The translations under genes and the position numbers were made by a program. A DNA stretch of 35,688 nucleotides, taken from Chloroflexia bacterium. GTDB lineage: Bacteria; Chloroflexota; Chloroflexia; Thermomicrobiales; JALYUS01. The stretch is from the NCBI GenBank assembly GCA_025924435.1, contig JAICIL010000007.1:1-35688 (forward strand), given 5' to 3'. Position 1 is the first letter of the stretch, and the number at the start of each line of letters is the position of its first letter. Of the stretch, positions 1-7,636 are shown piece after piece. Under the pieces are notes generated by a model. That model did not search any database. It was not told the origin of the DNA and saw nothing but the letters and a program-made list of their open reading frames with translations.

Positions 1-82
1 ACTTCGTCCGGTAGGCAGGGACTTGATCCTTTGCCACACTGAGCGCGACCCCCGCGAACCGTACCAATCCGACTTCAGCCAT
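1..82 (-). CDS. N-terminus of a truncated gene, possibly a transposase
   Basis: An ATG on the minus strand, 8 bases after a good GGAGG ribosome site, opens a frame that stays open to the left edge (27 residues). It begins MAEVGLVRFAGVALSVAKDQ and continues VPAYRTK. The pattern of a short amphipathic stretch followed by 'PxYRTK' resembles the N-termini of some IS5/IS1182-like transposases, but this is recall of a family style and not an alignment. Only the first 27 codons are in the window, so no catalytic motif can be seen. The start and ribosome site make a real gene likely. The product assignment is weak. Confidence 0.4.
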   Translation of the reverse strand, partial: MAEVGLVRFAGVALSVAKDQVPAYRTK

Positions 83-98
83 ACACATCCCTCCGCCC

Positions 99-130
99 TC
101 ACCACAGCAGTGGTGATGCCAGGATGTCAA
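99..130 (-). promoter_or_regulatory. Possible promoter and palindrome upstream of the left-edge gene
   Basis: Reading the minus strand, a perfect TTGACA -35 hexamer (130-125) is followed 17 bases later by a poor -10 (CTGTGG). The -10 region lies inside a perfect palindrome with 7-bp arms, TCACCAC-4-GTGGTGA (99-116). This could be an operator on a weak promoter for the truncated gene. The rest of the 184-base interval between that gene and the amidohydrolase shows no other gene. Confidence 0.3.
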
Positions 131-266
131 CAGAGCCAGACGGTTTGTAGCTCGGTTGGTACGCGCGCTTTTGCCGTGCCTGGGCGGCTTCCCGGCGGTG
201 GCTATATCCGCACCAATGGCCCGCCCCTCCACAGGAGTCACGCTGTCACGATTATGAATGGCGATT

Positions 267-1892
267 TTACACGTCCGCCCCGCCGACGATTGTGCGGTGC
301 GGCGTGATGGCGCGGATGTCGTCGGTCGGGCAGGTGAGAATGTCGCGGTCGAGGGCGACGAGATCGGCGAGCATGCCCGGCGCGATCATGCCGCGCGTGC
401 TCTCCTCGCGGATCGCGAAGGCCGCGCCGGTCGTGTAGAGGCGGATCGCCTCCTCCCGTGCGAGCGACTGCGACGGATCGAAGATCGTGCCCGCCGCCGT
501 TTGCCGGGCAATCGCCGCCCAGATGCCGACGAACGGATTGTAGTCCGCGACCGGCGAGTCGGACGACCCCGCCAGCGGCACCCCGGCATCGAGATAGCGG
601 CGGGCCGGGATCATCGCCCCGGCGCGCTCCATGCCGAGGCTGGCGATGTACGACTCGCCGAGGCCGTGGAGGAAACCCGGCTGGATGACCGCCGGAATCC
701 CGTACGCGGCCATCTTCGCGACCGTCTCGTCGTTCGGCATGTAGGCGTGATGGACGCGATGGCGGAGGCGCGGCTTCGGCGACGCCTCCTGCGCGGCGAC
801 AATCGCATCCACGACGGCGGCCTGCGCGCGGTCGCCGCAGACGTGGCACTCGACCGGCCAGTCGCGGTCGTGGCACCAGCGAATCTCCGCCCTCAGTTGG
901 TCGGGCGGCACGATGAATGTGCCGGTGCCGCCGCCGACATACGGAACCGAGACCGCCGCCGTCCGGTCGCCGATGCCGCCGTCCACCATAAACTTGACGG
1001 CGTCGTAGCGGAGCCGCGCGTCGCCGAATCCCGCCGGGACGCCCAATCCGGCGATGATCGCGTGGTAATCGAGGCCGGGCGGATAGAAACCCCACGCGCC
1101 GACCATCAGGTGCGCGCGGACCGTCAGCCGGTCATCAATTCGGCACGCAGCGTAACTGCCGAATTCCTCCGGCGTCAGGCCGGGGTCGGCGATGGTGGTG
1201 ACGCCGACCGCGTTGTACGCGCGGCACGCCTCCGCGATCACATCAACACGTTCCGCCCGCGCGAGCGGCGGCACATGCGCCAGGATCATCTGCTTCGCGT
1301 TGTCGCGGAAGAGGCCCGTCGGTTCTCCCGCCGCGTCCACGTCGAAGCCGCCCGCGTACGCCTCCCCGGACGGTTGCGGCGTCGTGCGACCGATGCCGGC
1401 GAGGGCAAGCGCGCGGGAGTTGCAGACCAATTTGTTCCAGACGCGATTGAGGACGACGGGGTGATCCGGCGCGGCATCGTCCAATTCCCGGCGGGTCGGG
1501 TAGCGCCGCTCCGCGAGCAGCGACTCGTCCCACCCGCGCCCGACGATCCATTCCCCCGGCGCGGTGGCCGCCGCCCGCGCGCGCACGCGGTCGAGGATTT
1601 CCCCGATGGAGCGACAATCGTACAGTTGCACATTCCGCAGGAGCGCGCCGGTGTTGAGCATGTGCGTGTGCGCGTCAATCAGACCCGGCAGCACGGTCGC
1701 GCCGCCGAGATCGTCCACGCGCGTGTGCGGTCGGGCCAGCCGCTCGACCTCCGCCAACGGGCCGACCGCGACGATCTGTTCCCCGGCAATCGCCACCGCT
1801 TCGGCGATGGAAAACCGGTTGTCAACCGTGATGAACCGCCCATTCTTCAGGATGCGGTCCACCGGCGTCGCGGCGAATGGCGTCGTCACCAC
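267..1892 (-). CDS. Amidohydrolase family 3 protein (YtcJ-like metal-dependent hydrolase)
   Basis: A 541-residue protein with the composite amidohydrolase fold. An N-terminal beta-sandwich segment ends in PGLIDAHTHM (metal-binding DxHxH at D73, H75, H77). A long TIM-barrel follows, with KFMVDGGIGDRT, ECHVCGDRAQ, HRVHHAYMP and AGSSDSP, matching the usual order of metal and catalytic motifs in the YtcJ/amidohydrolase_3 group. These enzymes hydrolyse C-N bonds in amides, ureas or cyclic compounds, and the substrate cannot be told from sequence. The GTG start is chosen because GGAG lies 6 bases upstream and overlaps the stop of the gene before it (3-base gap), so the two genes are probably translationally coupled. 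No signal peptide is seen; it is probably cytoplasmic. Confidence 0.88.
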   Translation of the reverse strand: MVTTPFAATPVDRILKNGRFITVDNRFSIAEAVAIAGEQIVAVGPLAEVERLARPHTRVDDLGGATVLPGLIDAHTHMLNTGALLRNVQLYDCRSIGEILDRVRARAAATAPGEWIVGRGWDESLLAERRYPTRRELDDAAPDHPVVLNRVWNKLVCNSRALALAGIGRTTPQPSGEAYAGGFDVDAAGEPTGLFRDNAKQMILAHVPPLARAERVDVIAEACRAYNAVGVTTIADPGLTPEEFGSYAACRIDDRLTVRAHLMVGAWGFYPPGLDYHAIIAGLGVPAGFGDARLRYDAVKFMVDGGIGDRTAAVSVPYVGGGTGTFIVPPDQLRAEIRWCHDRDWPVECHVCGDRAQAAVVDAIVAAQEASPKPRLRHRVHHAYMPNDETVAKMAAYGIPAVIQPGFLHGLGESYIASLGMERAGAMIPARRYLDAGVPLAGSSDSPVADYNPFVGIWAAIARQTAAGTIFDPSQSLAREEAIRLYTTGAAFAIREESTRGMIAPGMLADLVALDRDILTCPTDDIRAITPHRTIVGGADV

Positions 1893-1895
1893 CCC

Positions 1896-2612
1896 TCACT
1901 CCTCCCACCGCTCCTCGGCGAGCCGCACGGCGTAGAGCACGCCCGCCATCGTGAAGCGGAATTCCGTCGGCACGACCCAGCGCCCGACGTCCTTGACGGT
2001 AATGAGGCTCTCCGCCATGTCCACATCGTTTCCCCAGCGGGTGATCGCGAAGGTCTCGCGCGAGCCGGAGAGGCGGCGATTGATGACATAGACCGTTGGC
2101 CACGCCGCCATCAGGCCGCCCGTTTCGTGCGTCAGTAGATCGAGCCACAGGCACGGTCGCCGGTGCGGCCCGGATGCCGCGCGGTCAATCGCCGCGATGT
2201 GGAGGCCATCGAAGAGGACCGGATGCGCCTCGATCGTGTAGCCCGCTTCCATGCGGAATGGCTGGGTCCGCTGCACGGCGCCCCCGGCGGTGCTGCTCAG
2301 CACCCGCGTGATGACGGCGGCATCCGCCTCAAGATTCGCGGAGACGTCCATTGTGTCCGCGCCCTTGGTGACGGACATCGCCAATGCCGTCGCTCGCCCC
2401 GATTCGTCAATGGAGAGGGTCGCGGTGTAGCGATGGCCGAACTCCACCACCTGGAGCGCGTCGGTCTCCGTCGTGAAGAGATAGCCGGATGCGGCGCGCA
2501 GGATGCGCCAGCGCTCGGTGATCGGCAGCGGCGTGCCGTCCGCCAGCCACTGGTACGCGCCGGAGGCGATCGGGGCGGTTTCGTGCGGGAGAAGCGGTCG
2601 TTCACTGGTCAT
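1896..2612 (-). CDS. Unrecognised protein, coupled to the amidohydrolase
   Basis: A 238-residue protein with no motif I recognise. It lacks a signal peptide and membrane segments and is rich in short alternating hydrophobic stretches, suggesting a mainly beta-sheet fold of the kind seen in lipocalin-like or sugar/lipid-binding barrels (inference only). The ATG start has an AAGGGG ribosome site about 9 bases upstream. The stop is 3 bases before the amidohydrolase start and its last codons carry that gene's ribosome site, so the pair form one transcription and translation unit. It may be a partner in the same pathway, but the sequence does not show what it does. Confidence 0.7.
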   Translation of the reverse strand: MTSERPLLPHETAPIASGAYQWLADGTPLPITERWRILRAASGYLFTTETDALQVVEFGHRYTATLSIDESGRATALAMSVTKGADTMDVSANLEADAAVITRVLSSTAGGAVQRTQPFRMEAGYTIEAHPVLFDGLHIAAIDRAASGPHRRPCLWLDLLTHETGGLMAAWPTVYVINRRLSGSRETFAITRWGNDVDMAESLITVKDVGRWVVPTEFRFTMAGVLYAVRLAEERWEE

Positions 2613-2683
2613 CTGTCGCCCCCTTCCTCAGTGGCGAGCATCGTACCATGTGTGCGGACGAACGAAGAAACGAAGATACAACG

Positions 2684-2715
2684 AAACAAAAGCGGGGAAG
2701 CGACGGCTCCCCCGC
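2684..2715 (-). terminator. Intrinsic terminator of lon
   Basis: On the minus strand just after lon, a GCGGGG...CCCCGC hairpin (2715-2692) is followed by TTTTGTTT. It sits 18 bases past the lon stop and separates lon from the downstream pair. Confidence 0.75.
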
Positions 2716-2732
2716 GATCGCTTCAGGATTTC

Positions 2733-5210
2733 CTATTGCGGCTCATCCGAGACATTCGAGACGATCGCGATGTCCTGCGCGATCTCGATGCGGTGCGGTT
2801 CCGGTTGGATCACTTCGTCCACCGGGGCGGGCGAAACGGCGGCATCCGCCTGCGGCAGCGCGGGCGGCGTGTCGAAGACGAGCGCCTCCGCGATCACTTC
2901 GTCCATGTGTGTCACCCAGACCATGTGCATGTCGCGCAGGATGTCCTTCGGGATCTTCACGGCGTCGGTGCGATTCTCGGCGGGCGCGATGACCGTGCGA
3001 ATACCCAACCGGTGCGCCGCCAGCACTTTCTCCTTCAGGCCGCCGATCGCCATGATCCGCCCGCGCAGGGTGATCTCGCCCGTCATCGCGACATCGTGGC
3101 GGATCGGCCGCTTCGTCAGCGCCGAGACGAGCGCCGTCACCATCGTCACCCCGGCGGAGGGGCCGTCCTTCGGCGTCGCGCCTTCCGGGAGATGGATATG
3201 CACGTCCGTCGTCCGCTGGAACTCCGCATCAATCTTGAGGGCGGCGGCGCGCGAGCGGGCGTACGACTGCGCCGCGCGCGCCGACTCCTGCATCACATCG
3301 CCCGCGCGCCCGGTGATCGTCATCTGGCCGTGCCCCGGCATCGTCGCGACCTCGACGGGCAGGATGTCCCCGCCCACCACTTCCGAGACGCAGAGGCCGA
3401 TCGCGACGCCGATCTGGTTCTCGCGCAGGTCGTGGTCCGTGCCGAAGCGCGGCGGGCCGAGGAACTCCTCGAGCTTCGCCTGCGTGATCTTCAGTTTCTT
3501 CGGCCGCTTGCCGTTCTCGGCGACCGCAAGGCGCGCCGCCTTGCGGCAGATGCTGCCGATTTGCCGTTCGAGCGATCGTACGCCCGCCTCGCGCGTGTAA
3601 TGGCGCACGATCAGCCGGATGATGGCGGGCGAGAGATCCACGAAGCCCGGATCGAGCCCGTGGCTCTCCGCCTGCTTGGGCAGGAGATGGCGGCGGCAGA
3701 TTTCGATCTTCTCTTCCTCGGTGTAGCCGCCGATTTCGATGATCTCCATCCGGTCCCGTAGCGGACGCGGGATATTACCGAGGTAGTTGCCGGTCGTGAT
3801 GAACATGACATCCGAGAGGTCGTACGGCAGGTCGAGGTAGTGATCCACGAAGGCGTGATTCTGCTCCGGATCGAGCACTTCGAGCATCGCGGAGGCGGGA
3901 TCGCCCCGGAAGTCCGCGCTCATCTTGTCCACCTCGTCCAGCAGAATCACGGGGTTGAGGGTGCCCGCCTGCTTGATCGCGTGGATGACGCGACCGGGAA
4001 ACGCACCGATGTACGTCCGCCGGTGCCCGCGAATATCCGCCTCGTCGCGCACGCCGCCGAGCGAGACGCGCACGAATTTCCGGTCCATCGCGCGGGCAAT
4101 CGAGCGTCCGAGCGAGGTCTTGCCGACGCCGGGCGGCCCGACAAAGCAGAGGATTGTCGGCATATGCCGCGTGATGCCACGCTCCGCGACCAGCTTGCGC
4201 ACGGCGAGGAAATCGAGGATGCGCTCCTTGACGTGCTCCAGGCTGTCGTGGTCCTCATCGAGCACTTTTTGTGCGAGCGCGAGGTCGAGCCGATCCGTCG
4301 TCCGCTCCGTCCACGGGAGCGCGAGCACCCAGTCGAGGTACGTGCGGACGACCGTCGCCTCGGCGGAGACGCCGGGCATACGCTCGAGGCGGGCCAACTC
4401 GCGGCGCAGGCGATCCTCGATCTCGGCGGGCAGGCCCCGCTCGCCGATCTTCACGCGCAACATTTCGATGTCGTTTTGCGTTGTTTCACCAAGTTCGTCG
4501 TGAATCGCTTTCAACTGCTCGCGCAGGTAATATTCGCGCTGATTCTTGTCAATCTGCTCGCGCACGCGGTCCTTGATTTTCTGTTCGAGGTCAACGACTT
4601 CCAGTTCACCGGAAAGGACAATTGCTAGCCGTTCGAGCCGCTTCAGTTTGTTCGGCTCCTCAAGGAGCGCCTGCCGCTCTTTCGGATCGTTGACGAGCAC
4701 GGCGAGCACGTCGCCGAGGTGGCCGACATCCGACGCGCCGTTGGCGGCGTCCACGAGGTCGTTCGCCGTGTTGCCGCGCAACTTCGCGTATTTGCCGAGC
4801 AGTTCGCGGATCTGCCGCGCCCAGGCGCGGTTCTCCTGCTCGAACCCGGCCTGCTCGTACATCTCCTCGACGCCGACGAAATAGCAGGGCTTGGTCGCCT
4901 CCGTGCCGGTGATCCGCACGCGGCACAGCCCTTCGAGCGAGACGACGATCACGCCGCCCTGCTCACGCTCCGATTCCTTGATGCGGCACAACGTCCCGAC
5001 CTCGTGGACATCGGTCGGTGTCGGCTCCTCAACGTTCGGGTCGCGGAGCGCCGACGCGACGAGATATTGGTCCCGCTCCATCGCCTCCTCGATCGCGTCG
5101 AGCGAGCGCGGCCTTCCGACATGGATTTTCGTCGTGCTCTGCGGAAAGACGACGATATTCTTGAGCGCCAGCAGCGGATACCGTGGCGCGAACGTCTCAA
5201 TTGAACTCAT
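2733..5210 (-). CDS. lon: ATP-dependent protease Lon (LonA)
   Basis: An 825-residue cytosolic AAA+ serine protease that degrades misfolded and short-lived regulatory proteins. The order is typical LonA: an N-terminal substrate-binding domain (about residues 10-210), a coiled middle segment with YYLREQLKAI, the AAA+ module with Walker A GPPGVGKTS (Lys364) and Walker B VILLDEVDKM, and a C-terminal protease domain with PKDGPSAG (catalytic Ser685) and the lysine-bearing GGLKEKVLAAHR. Length fits the family (about 780-820). The ATG start has GGAG 8 bases upstream. It stands alone between rsmI (146 bases upstream) and its own terminator. No CIRCE element is seen in the upstream gap. A TATAAC hexamer near the end of rsmI could be a -10 but has no clear partner. 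Confidence 0.97.
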   Translation of the reverse strand: MSSIETFAPRYPLLALKNIVVFPQSTTKIHVGRPRSLDAIEEAMERDQYLVASALRDPNVEEPTPTDVHEVGTLCRIKESEREQGGVIVVSLEGLCRVRITGTEATKPCYFVGVEEMYEQAGFEQENRAWARQIRELLGKYAKLRGNTANDLVDAANGASDVGHLGDVLAVLVNDPKERQALLEEPNKLKRLERLAIVLSGELEVVDLEQKIKDRVREQIDKNQREYYLREQLKAIHDELGETTQNDIEMLRVKIGERGLPAEIEDRLRRELARLERMPGVSAEATVVRTYLDWVLALPWTERTTDRLDLALAQKVLDEDHDSLEHVKERILDFLAVRKLVAERGITRHMPTILCFVGPPGVGKTSLGRSIARAMDRKFVRVSLGGVRDEADIRGHRRTYIGAFPGRVIHAIKQAGTLNPVILLDEVDKMSADFRGDPASAMLEVLDPEQNHAFVDHYLDLPYDLSDVMFITTGNYLGNIPRPLRDRMEIIEIGGYTEEEKIEICRRHLLPKQAESHGLDPGFVDLSPAIIRLIVRHYTREAGVRSLERQIGSICRKAARLAVAENGKRPKKLKITQAKLEEFLGPPRFGTDHDLRENQIGVAIGLCVSEVVGGDILPVEVATMPGHGQMTITGRAGDVMQESARAAQSYARSRAAALKIDAEFQRTTDVHIHLPEGATPKDGPSAGVTMVTALVSALTKRPIRHDVAMTGEITLRGRIMAIGGLKEKVLAAHRLGIRTVIAPAENRTDAVKIPKDILRDMHMVWVTHMDEVIAEALVFDTPPALPQADAAVSPAPVDEVIQPEPHRIEIAQDIAIVSNVSDEPQ

Positions 5211-5356
5211 CTACCGTGCTCCCCTCCCGGTCGCCACCGCTCCCGTGACTTCCGGCTTCGCCGAACGACGGAGATGCCGCCATCCGAACCCTTCCCGACA
5301 CTCCCACGACCAGATACCTCCGTCGTCCCTGTCCAATCGCTGCGCGCACGCGGTCG

Positions 5357-6193
5357 TTATACCCGCTTAACGGCGACTGCCCGCTTATAGCACGCCCCAC
5401 GATCGACGCCCGTTTGTGCCGCCACCGCTTTCGCCGCCGCCGCCGGGGACGCTCCCGATGCGATCAACGAGCGCAGCAGCATGTCAACCGTCTCGTCGTC
5501 CGCGACGGCGACGACCGCCGGGGCCGGCGCCTCGGCGACGATGACGACATACTCGCCGCGCGGCGGACGCGCCGCGAACCCCTCGACCGCCCCGGAGAGC
5601 GTCGTGGCGACAATCTCTTCGTGCAGTTTCGTCAACTCGCGGCAGACGGCGCACGGCCGGTCGCCGAGCAGATCGAGCGCGTCGGCGATCGTCGCCGCGA
5701 TGCGATGCGGCGCCTCGAAGAGGACGGCGGGATGCGGCAACGCGCGGATTGCTTCGAGGGCGGCACGCCGGGCGCCCCGCTTCGGCGGCAAAAAGCCGAG
5801 GAAGGTGAACGGCCCCGGCACGAGGCCGGAGGCGACGACCGCCGCCAGCAGCGCGGACGGCCCCGGCACCGGCACGACGCGATGCCCCGCCGCGCGCGCT
5901 GCCGCGACGACGCGTGCGCCCGGATCGGCGATCAGCGGCGTGCCCGCGTCCGACACGAGCGCCACGTCGTCGCCGGCGTCGAGGCGCGCGATGATCGCCG
6001 CCGTGCGCTCGCGCTCGTTGTGCTCGTGCAGCGAGAGATACCGCGCACTCACACCGTGGTGCGCGAGCAACTGCCCGGTATGGCGGGTATCCTCGGCGGC
6101 GACAATCGCCACCTCCCGCAATACGCGCAGCGCACGTAACGTGATATCCTCGCGGTTGCCAATCGGCGTTGCCACGATATACAGCGTCCCCAC
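5357..6193 (-). CDS. rsmI: 16S rRNA (cytidine(1402)-2'-O)-methyltransferase RsmI
   Basis: A 278-residue SAM-dependent methyltransferase of the tetrapyrrole-methylase fold that 2'-O-methylates C1402 in the decoding centre of 16S rRNA. Family hallmarks are all present: the N-terminal LYIVATPIGN, AAEDTRHT, LSLHEHNE, VSDAGTPLIADPG and VPGPSALLAA, then FLGFLPPK and LFEAPHRI. The C-terminal part is slightly alanine-rich and ends in a short RsmI-type helical tail. The start is GTG (GTG GGG ACG), with a GAGGG site about 10 bases upstream. It appears to be a single-gene unit, separated from hsp20 by a terminator and from lon by 146 bases. Confidence 0.95.
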   Translation of the reverse strand: MGTLYIVATPIGNREDITLRALRVLREVAIVAAEDTRHTGQLLAHHGVSARYLSLHEHNERERTAAIIARLDAGDDVALVSDAGTPLIADPGARVVAAARAAGHRVVPVPGPSALLAAVVASGLVPGPFTFLGFLPPKRGARRAALEAIRALPHPAVLFEAPHRIAATIADALDLLGDRPCAVCRELTKLHEEIVATTLSGAVEGFAARPPRGEYVVIVAEAPAPAVVAVADDETVDMLLRSLIASGASPAAAAKAVAAQTGVDRGACYKRAVAVKRV

Positions 6194-6238
6194 AAGCCGC
6201 TCGTCCCTCTTCTCGGCCAGTATACCCCCCTCGCGCGA

Positions 6239-6244
6239 ATTATA
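6239..6244 (-). promoter_or_regulatory. Candidate -10 element for rsmI
   Basis: The minus strand reads a perfect TATAAT 45 bases upstream of the rsmI start. A second, TATACT, lies closer to the gene. No good -35 is found at the right distance for either, so this is a suggestion from the -10 alone. Confidence 0.35.
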
Positions 6245-6321
6245 GGGCTTCGTATACGCACGCTTCTACCTATTGCTCACACGAAGACCATTGTACGGAC
6301 ACTTCTATTCCGACGCAATAC

Positions 6322-6352
6322 AAAAAGAGAACCGGGCGCGAACCCGGTTCTC
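6322..6352 (-). terminator. Intrinsic terminator of hsp20
   Basis: On the minus strand a perfect 10-bp stem GAGAACCGGG / CCCGGTTCTC with a 6-base loop is followed by TTTTTG. It lies 37 bases past the hsp20 stop. Confidence 0.88.
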
Positions 6353-6389
6353 AACGGAATGCTGTGCAACGAGGCGGCGTCCGCGCCGC

Positions 6390-6932
6390 TTACCCGGCCG
6401 GTTGCCCCGTGCCGACTTCGGCGGTCCGATGCGCGCCCTCCGCGTTCTCGGTCGCGGTGCCGTCAATCGCCTTCTGCGCGTTGATCTTGATGGAGCGCGG
6501 CTTCGCCGCCTCCGCCTTCGGCAACGTCAGGTGCAGCACACCGTGCTCGAAATCGGCCTGCGCCTGATCCGCCTTCACCTGCGCGGGCAGCGTCAGCACG
6601 CGCTGCACCACACCATGCCGCCGCTCGCGGACGATCCAGCGACCATTCGAGGCGTTCCCGTCCTGCGGCTGCTCGCGCTCCTCCTTCGTCTCCGCCTGGA
6701 TGCGCAGCGTCTCCCCGAGGACCGAAATGTCCACGTCCTCCGGCTTGACGCCCGGCAGCGCGGCGGTCACCTCGAACGCCTCCGGCGTCTCCTTGACGTT
6801 GACCGCCAGCGTGCCCGCGGCGCCCTGCTGCCCGGCACGCGGCGCGACATACGACTCCTCCAGCAGGTTCGCCATCGCCTCGCGCAGCGTCACCATGTCA
6901 CGGAAGGGATCCCAACGGGTAATACTCATCAC
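6390..6932 (-). CDS. Hsp20 / alpha-crystallin family small heat-shock protein
   Basis: A 180-residue ATP-independent holdase that binds unfolding proteins and forms oligomers. The N-terminus MSITRWDPFRDMVTLREAM is the typical bacterial Hsp20 opening. The alpha-crystallin domain (about residues 45-145) includes the P-G-V-K-P-E-D-V-D-I-S-V block and the GVLTL/LTLPK-like end. The C-terminal IxI anchor is seen as SIKIN. After it comes a longer than usual Ala/Thr/Gly tail (about 25 residues). A perfect AGGAGG site 6 bases before ATG fixes the start. The gene is a single unit with its own strong promoter and terminator, as expected for an independently induced stress gene. Confidence 0.95.
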   Translation of the reverse strand: MMSITRWDPFRDMVTLREAMANLLEESYVAPRAGQQGAAGTLAVNVKETPEAFEVTAALPGVKPEDVDISVLGETLRIQAETKEEREQPQDGNASNGRWIVRERRHGVVQRVLTLPAQVKADQAQADFEHGVLHLTLPKAEAAKPRSIKINAQKAIDGTATENAEGAHRTAEVGTGQPAG

Positions 6933-6960
6933 GAACCTCCTTCATTGAGTCTTAATCATG

Positions 6961-7010
6961 CAGCCTTATGGCTACAAATGCATAATAGTACATGAGTCGT
7001 ATTGTGTCAA
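6961..7010 (-). promoter_or_regulatory. Strong promoter of hsp20 with an inverted repeat at the start site
   Basis: On the minus strand TTGACA (7010-7005) and TATTAT (6987-6982) are separated by exactly 17 bases, close to the sigma-70/SigA consensus. Just downstream, at the expected transcription start, lies an inverted repeat GTAGCC-4-GGCTGC (6977-6962) which could be an operator or the first hairpin of the 5' leader. It does not match CIRCE, and only a loose half-site of the HAIR motif is present. Confidence 0.8.
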
Positions 7011-7046
7011 GTCCACTGACGCGGCCCACGGCGAGACTACCGCAAG

Positions 7047-7080
7047 GAACGGGCCACGCGCCGATTCCCGTGGCCCGTTC
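7047..7080 (-). terminator. 12-bp perfect hairpin after the unknown gene at 7150-7593
   Basis: GAACGGGCCACG and CGTGGCCCGTTC form a perfect 12-bp stem with a 10-base loop, about 70 bases past the stop of the minus-strand gene. There is no T-tract on either side, so it may be a Rho-type pause or processing hairpin rather than a classical terminator. A smaller GAGCGCG/CGCGCTC hairpin (7136-7151) overlaps the stop itself. Confidence 0.55.
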
Positions 7081-7149
7081 AGGATGGCTGTGTCGCGGCA
7101 GCGGGGGCTTAATGAGGGTGGGAAGGGGCCGATGTGAGCGCGTTCGCGC

Positions 7150-7593
7150 TCAGGCGTTCCGCACCCAGAGGGTGCGGGTCGTCTGCGCCTCACCGGCGAT
7201 GAGATCGAGCATCACCCGCCGCTCCTGGCGGCGGAGTTCCCGGAAGGCGCGCGCAGCGTCGTTGGCGGCATCGAGGAAGCCCATCGCGCGGAACCGCTCG
7301 ACGATCGCGTCGAAGATGCCCTGCTCGGCGAAGGCGCGGGTCGAACCGAGCCAAGGGGCAAGCGTCAGTTGGGCGATCTCCGTAAATTCCGGGCGCAGGC
7401 GGCGCACCGATTGCAAGCGCTCCTCCGCCGAGCCGACCATGTCATCTATCAGCACGACGGGGCCGTGGTCGGCGTCGTGGCGGGTGTCCACGATGAGCGC
7501 CTTGCCGACGCGCGGGAAGAAGATGCTCATCACTTCCGCCTCGGCCAGCGCGCGGATGATTTTGCCGCTGGAAATGTTGTATGCGTTGTCCAT
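7150..7593 (-). CDS. Unrecognised small cytoplasmic protein downstream of an IMPase-family gene
   Basis: A 147-residue protein I do not recognise. The ATG is chosen because the N-terminus MDNAYNISSGKIIRALAEAE looks native, an AGAGG site lies about 10 bases upstream, and the longer open frame upstream is low-quality and overlaps the preceding gene. It has an alpha/beta beginning (PRVGKALIVDTRHD, GPVVLIDDMVGSAEER) and a helical, Arg/Glu-rich second half (FRELRRQERRVMLDLI) that could form a coiled coil. No signal peptide or membrane segment is seen. It starts 43 bases after the inositol monophosphatase gene on the same strand, so the two are probably cotranscribed. Confidence 0.72.
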   Translation of the reverse strand: MDNAYNISSGKIIRALAEAEVMSIFFPRVGKALIVDTRHDADHGPVVLIDDMVGSAEERLQSVRRLRPEFTEIAQLTLAPWLGSTRAFAEQGIFDAIVERFRAMGFLDAANDAARAFRELRRQERRVMLDLIAGEAQTTRTLWVRNA

Positions 7594-7636
7594 CGTCAGC
7601 CGTCCTCTCGTGCCGGGGGCGTGCATCGGTAATCGG

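Noticed and set aside
139..228. A tRNA-like stretch (TAGCTCGGTTGGTA... ending in ACCA)
   Set aside because: The D-arm-like piece is present, but there is no T-loop TTC, the D stem has a mismatch, and no acceptor stem pairs. Not a tRNA.
258..2138. A 626-codon plus-strand open frame opposite the amidohydrolase
   Set aside because: Same GC-driven antisense effect; the minus strand has intact amidohydrolase motifs.
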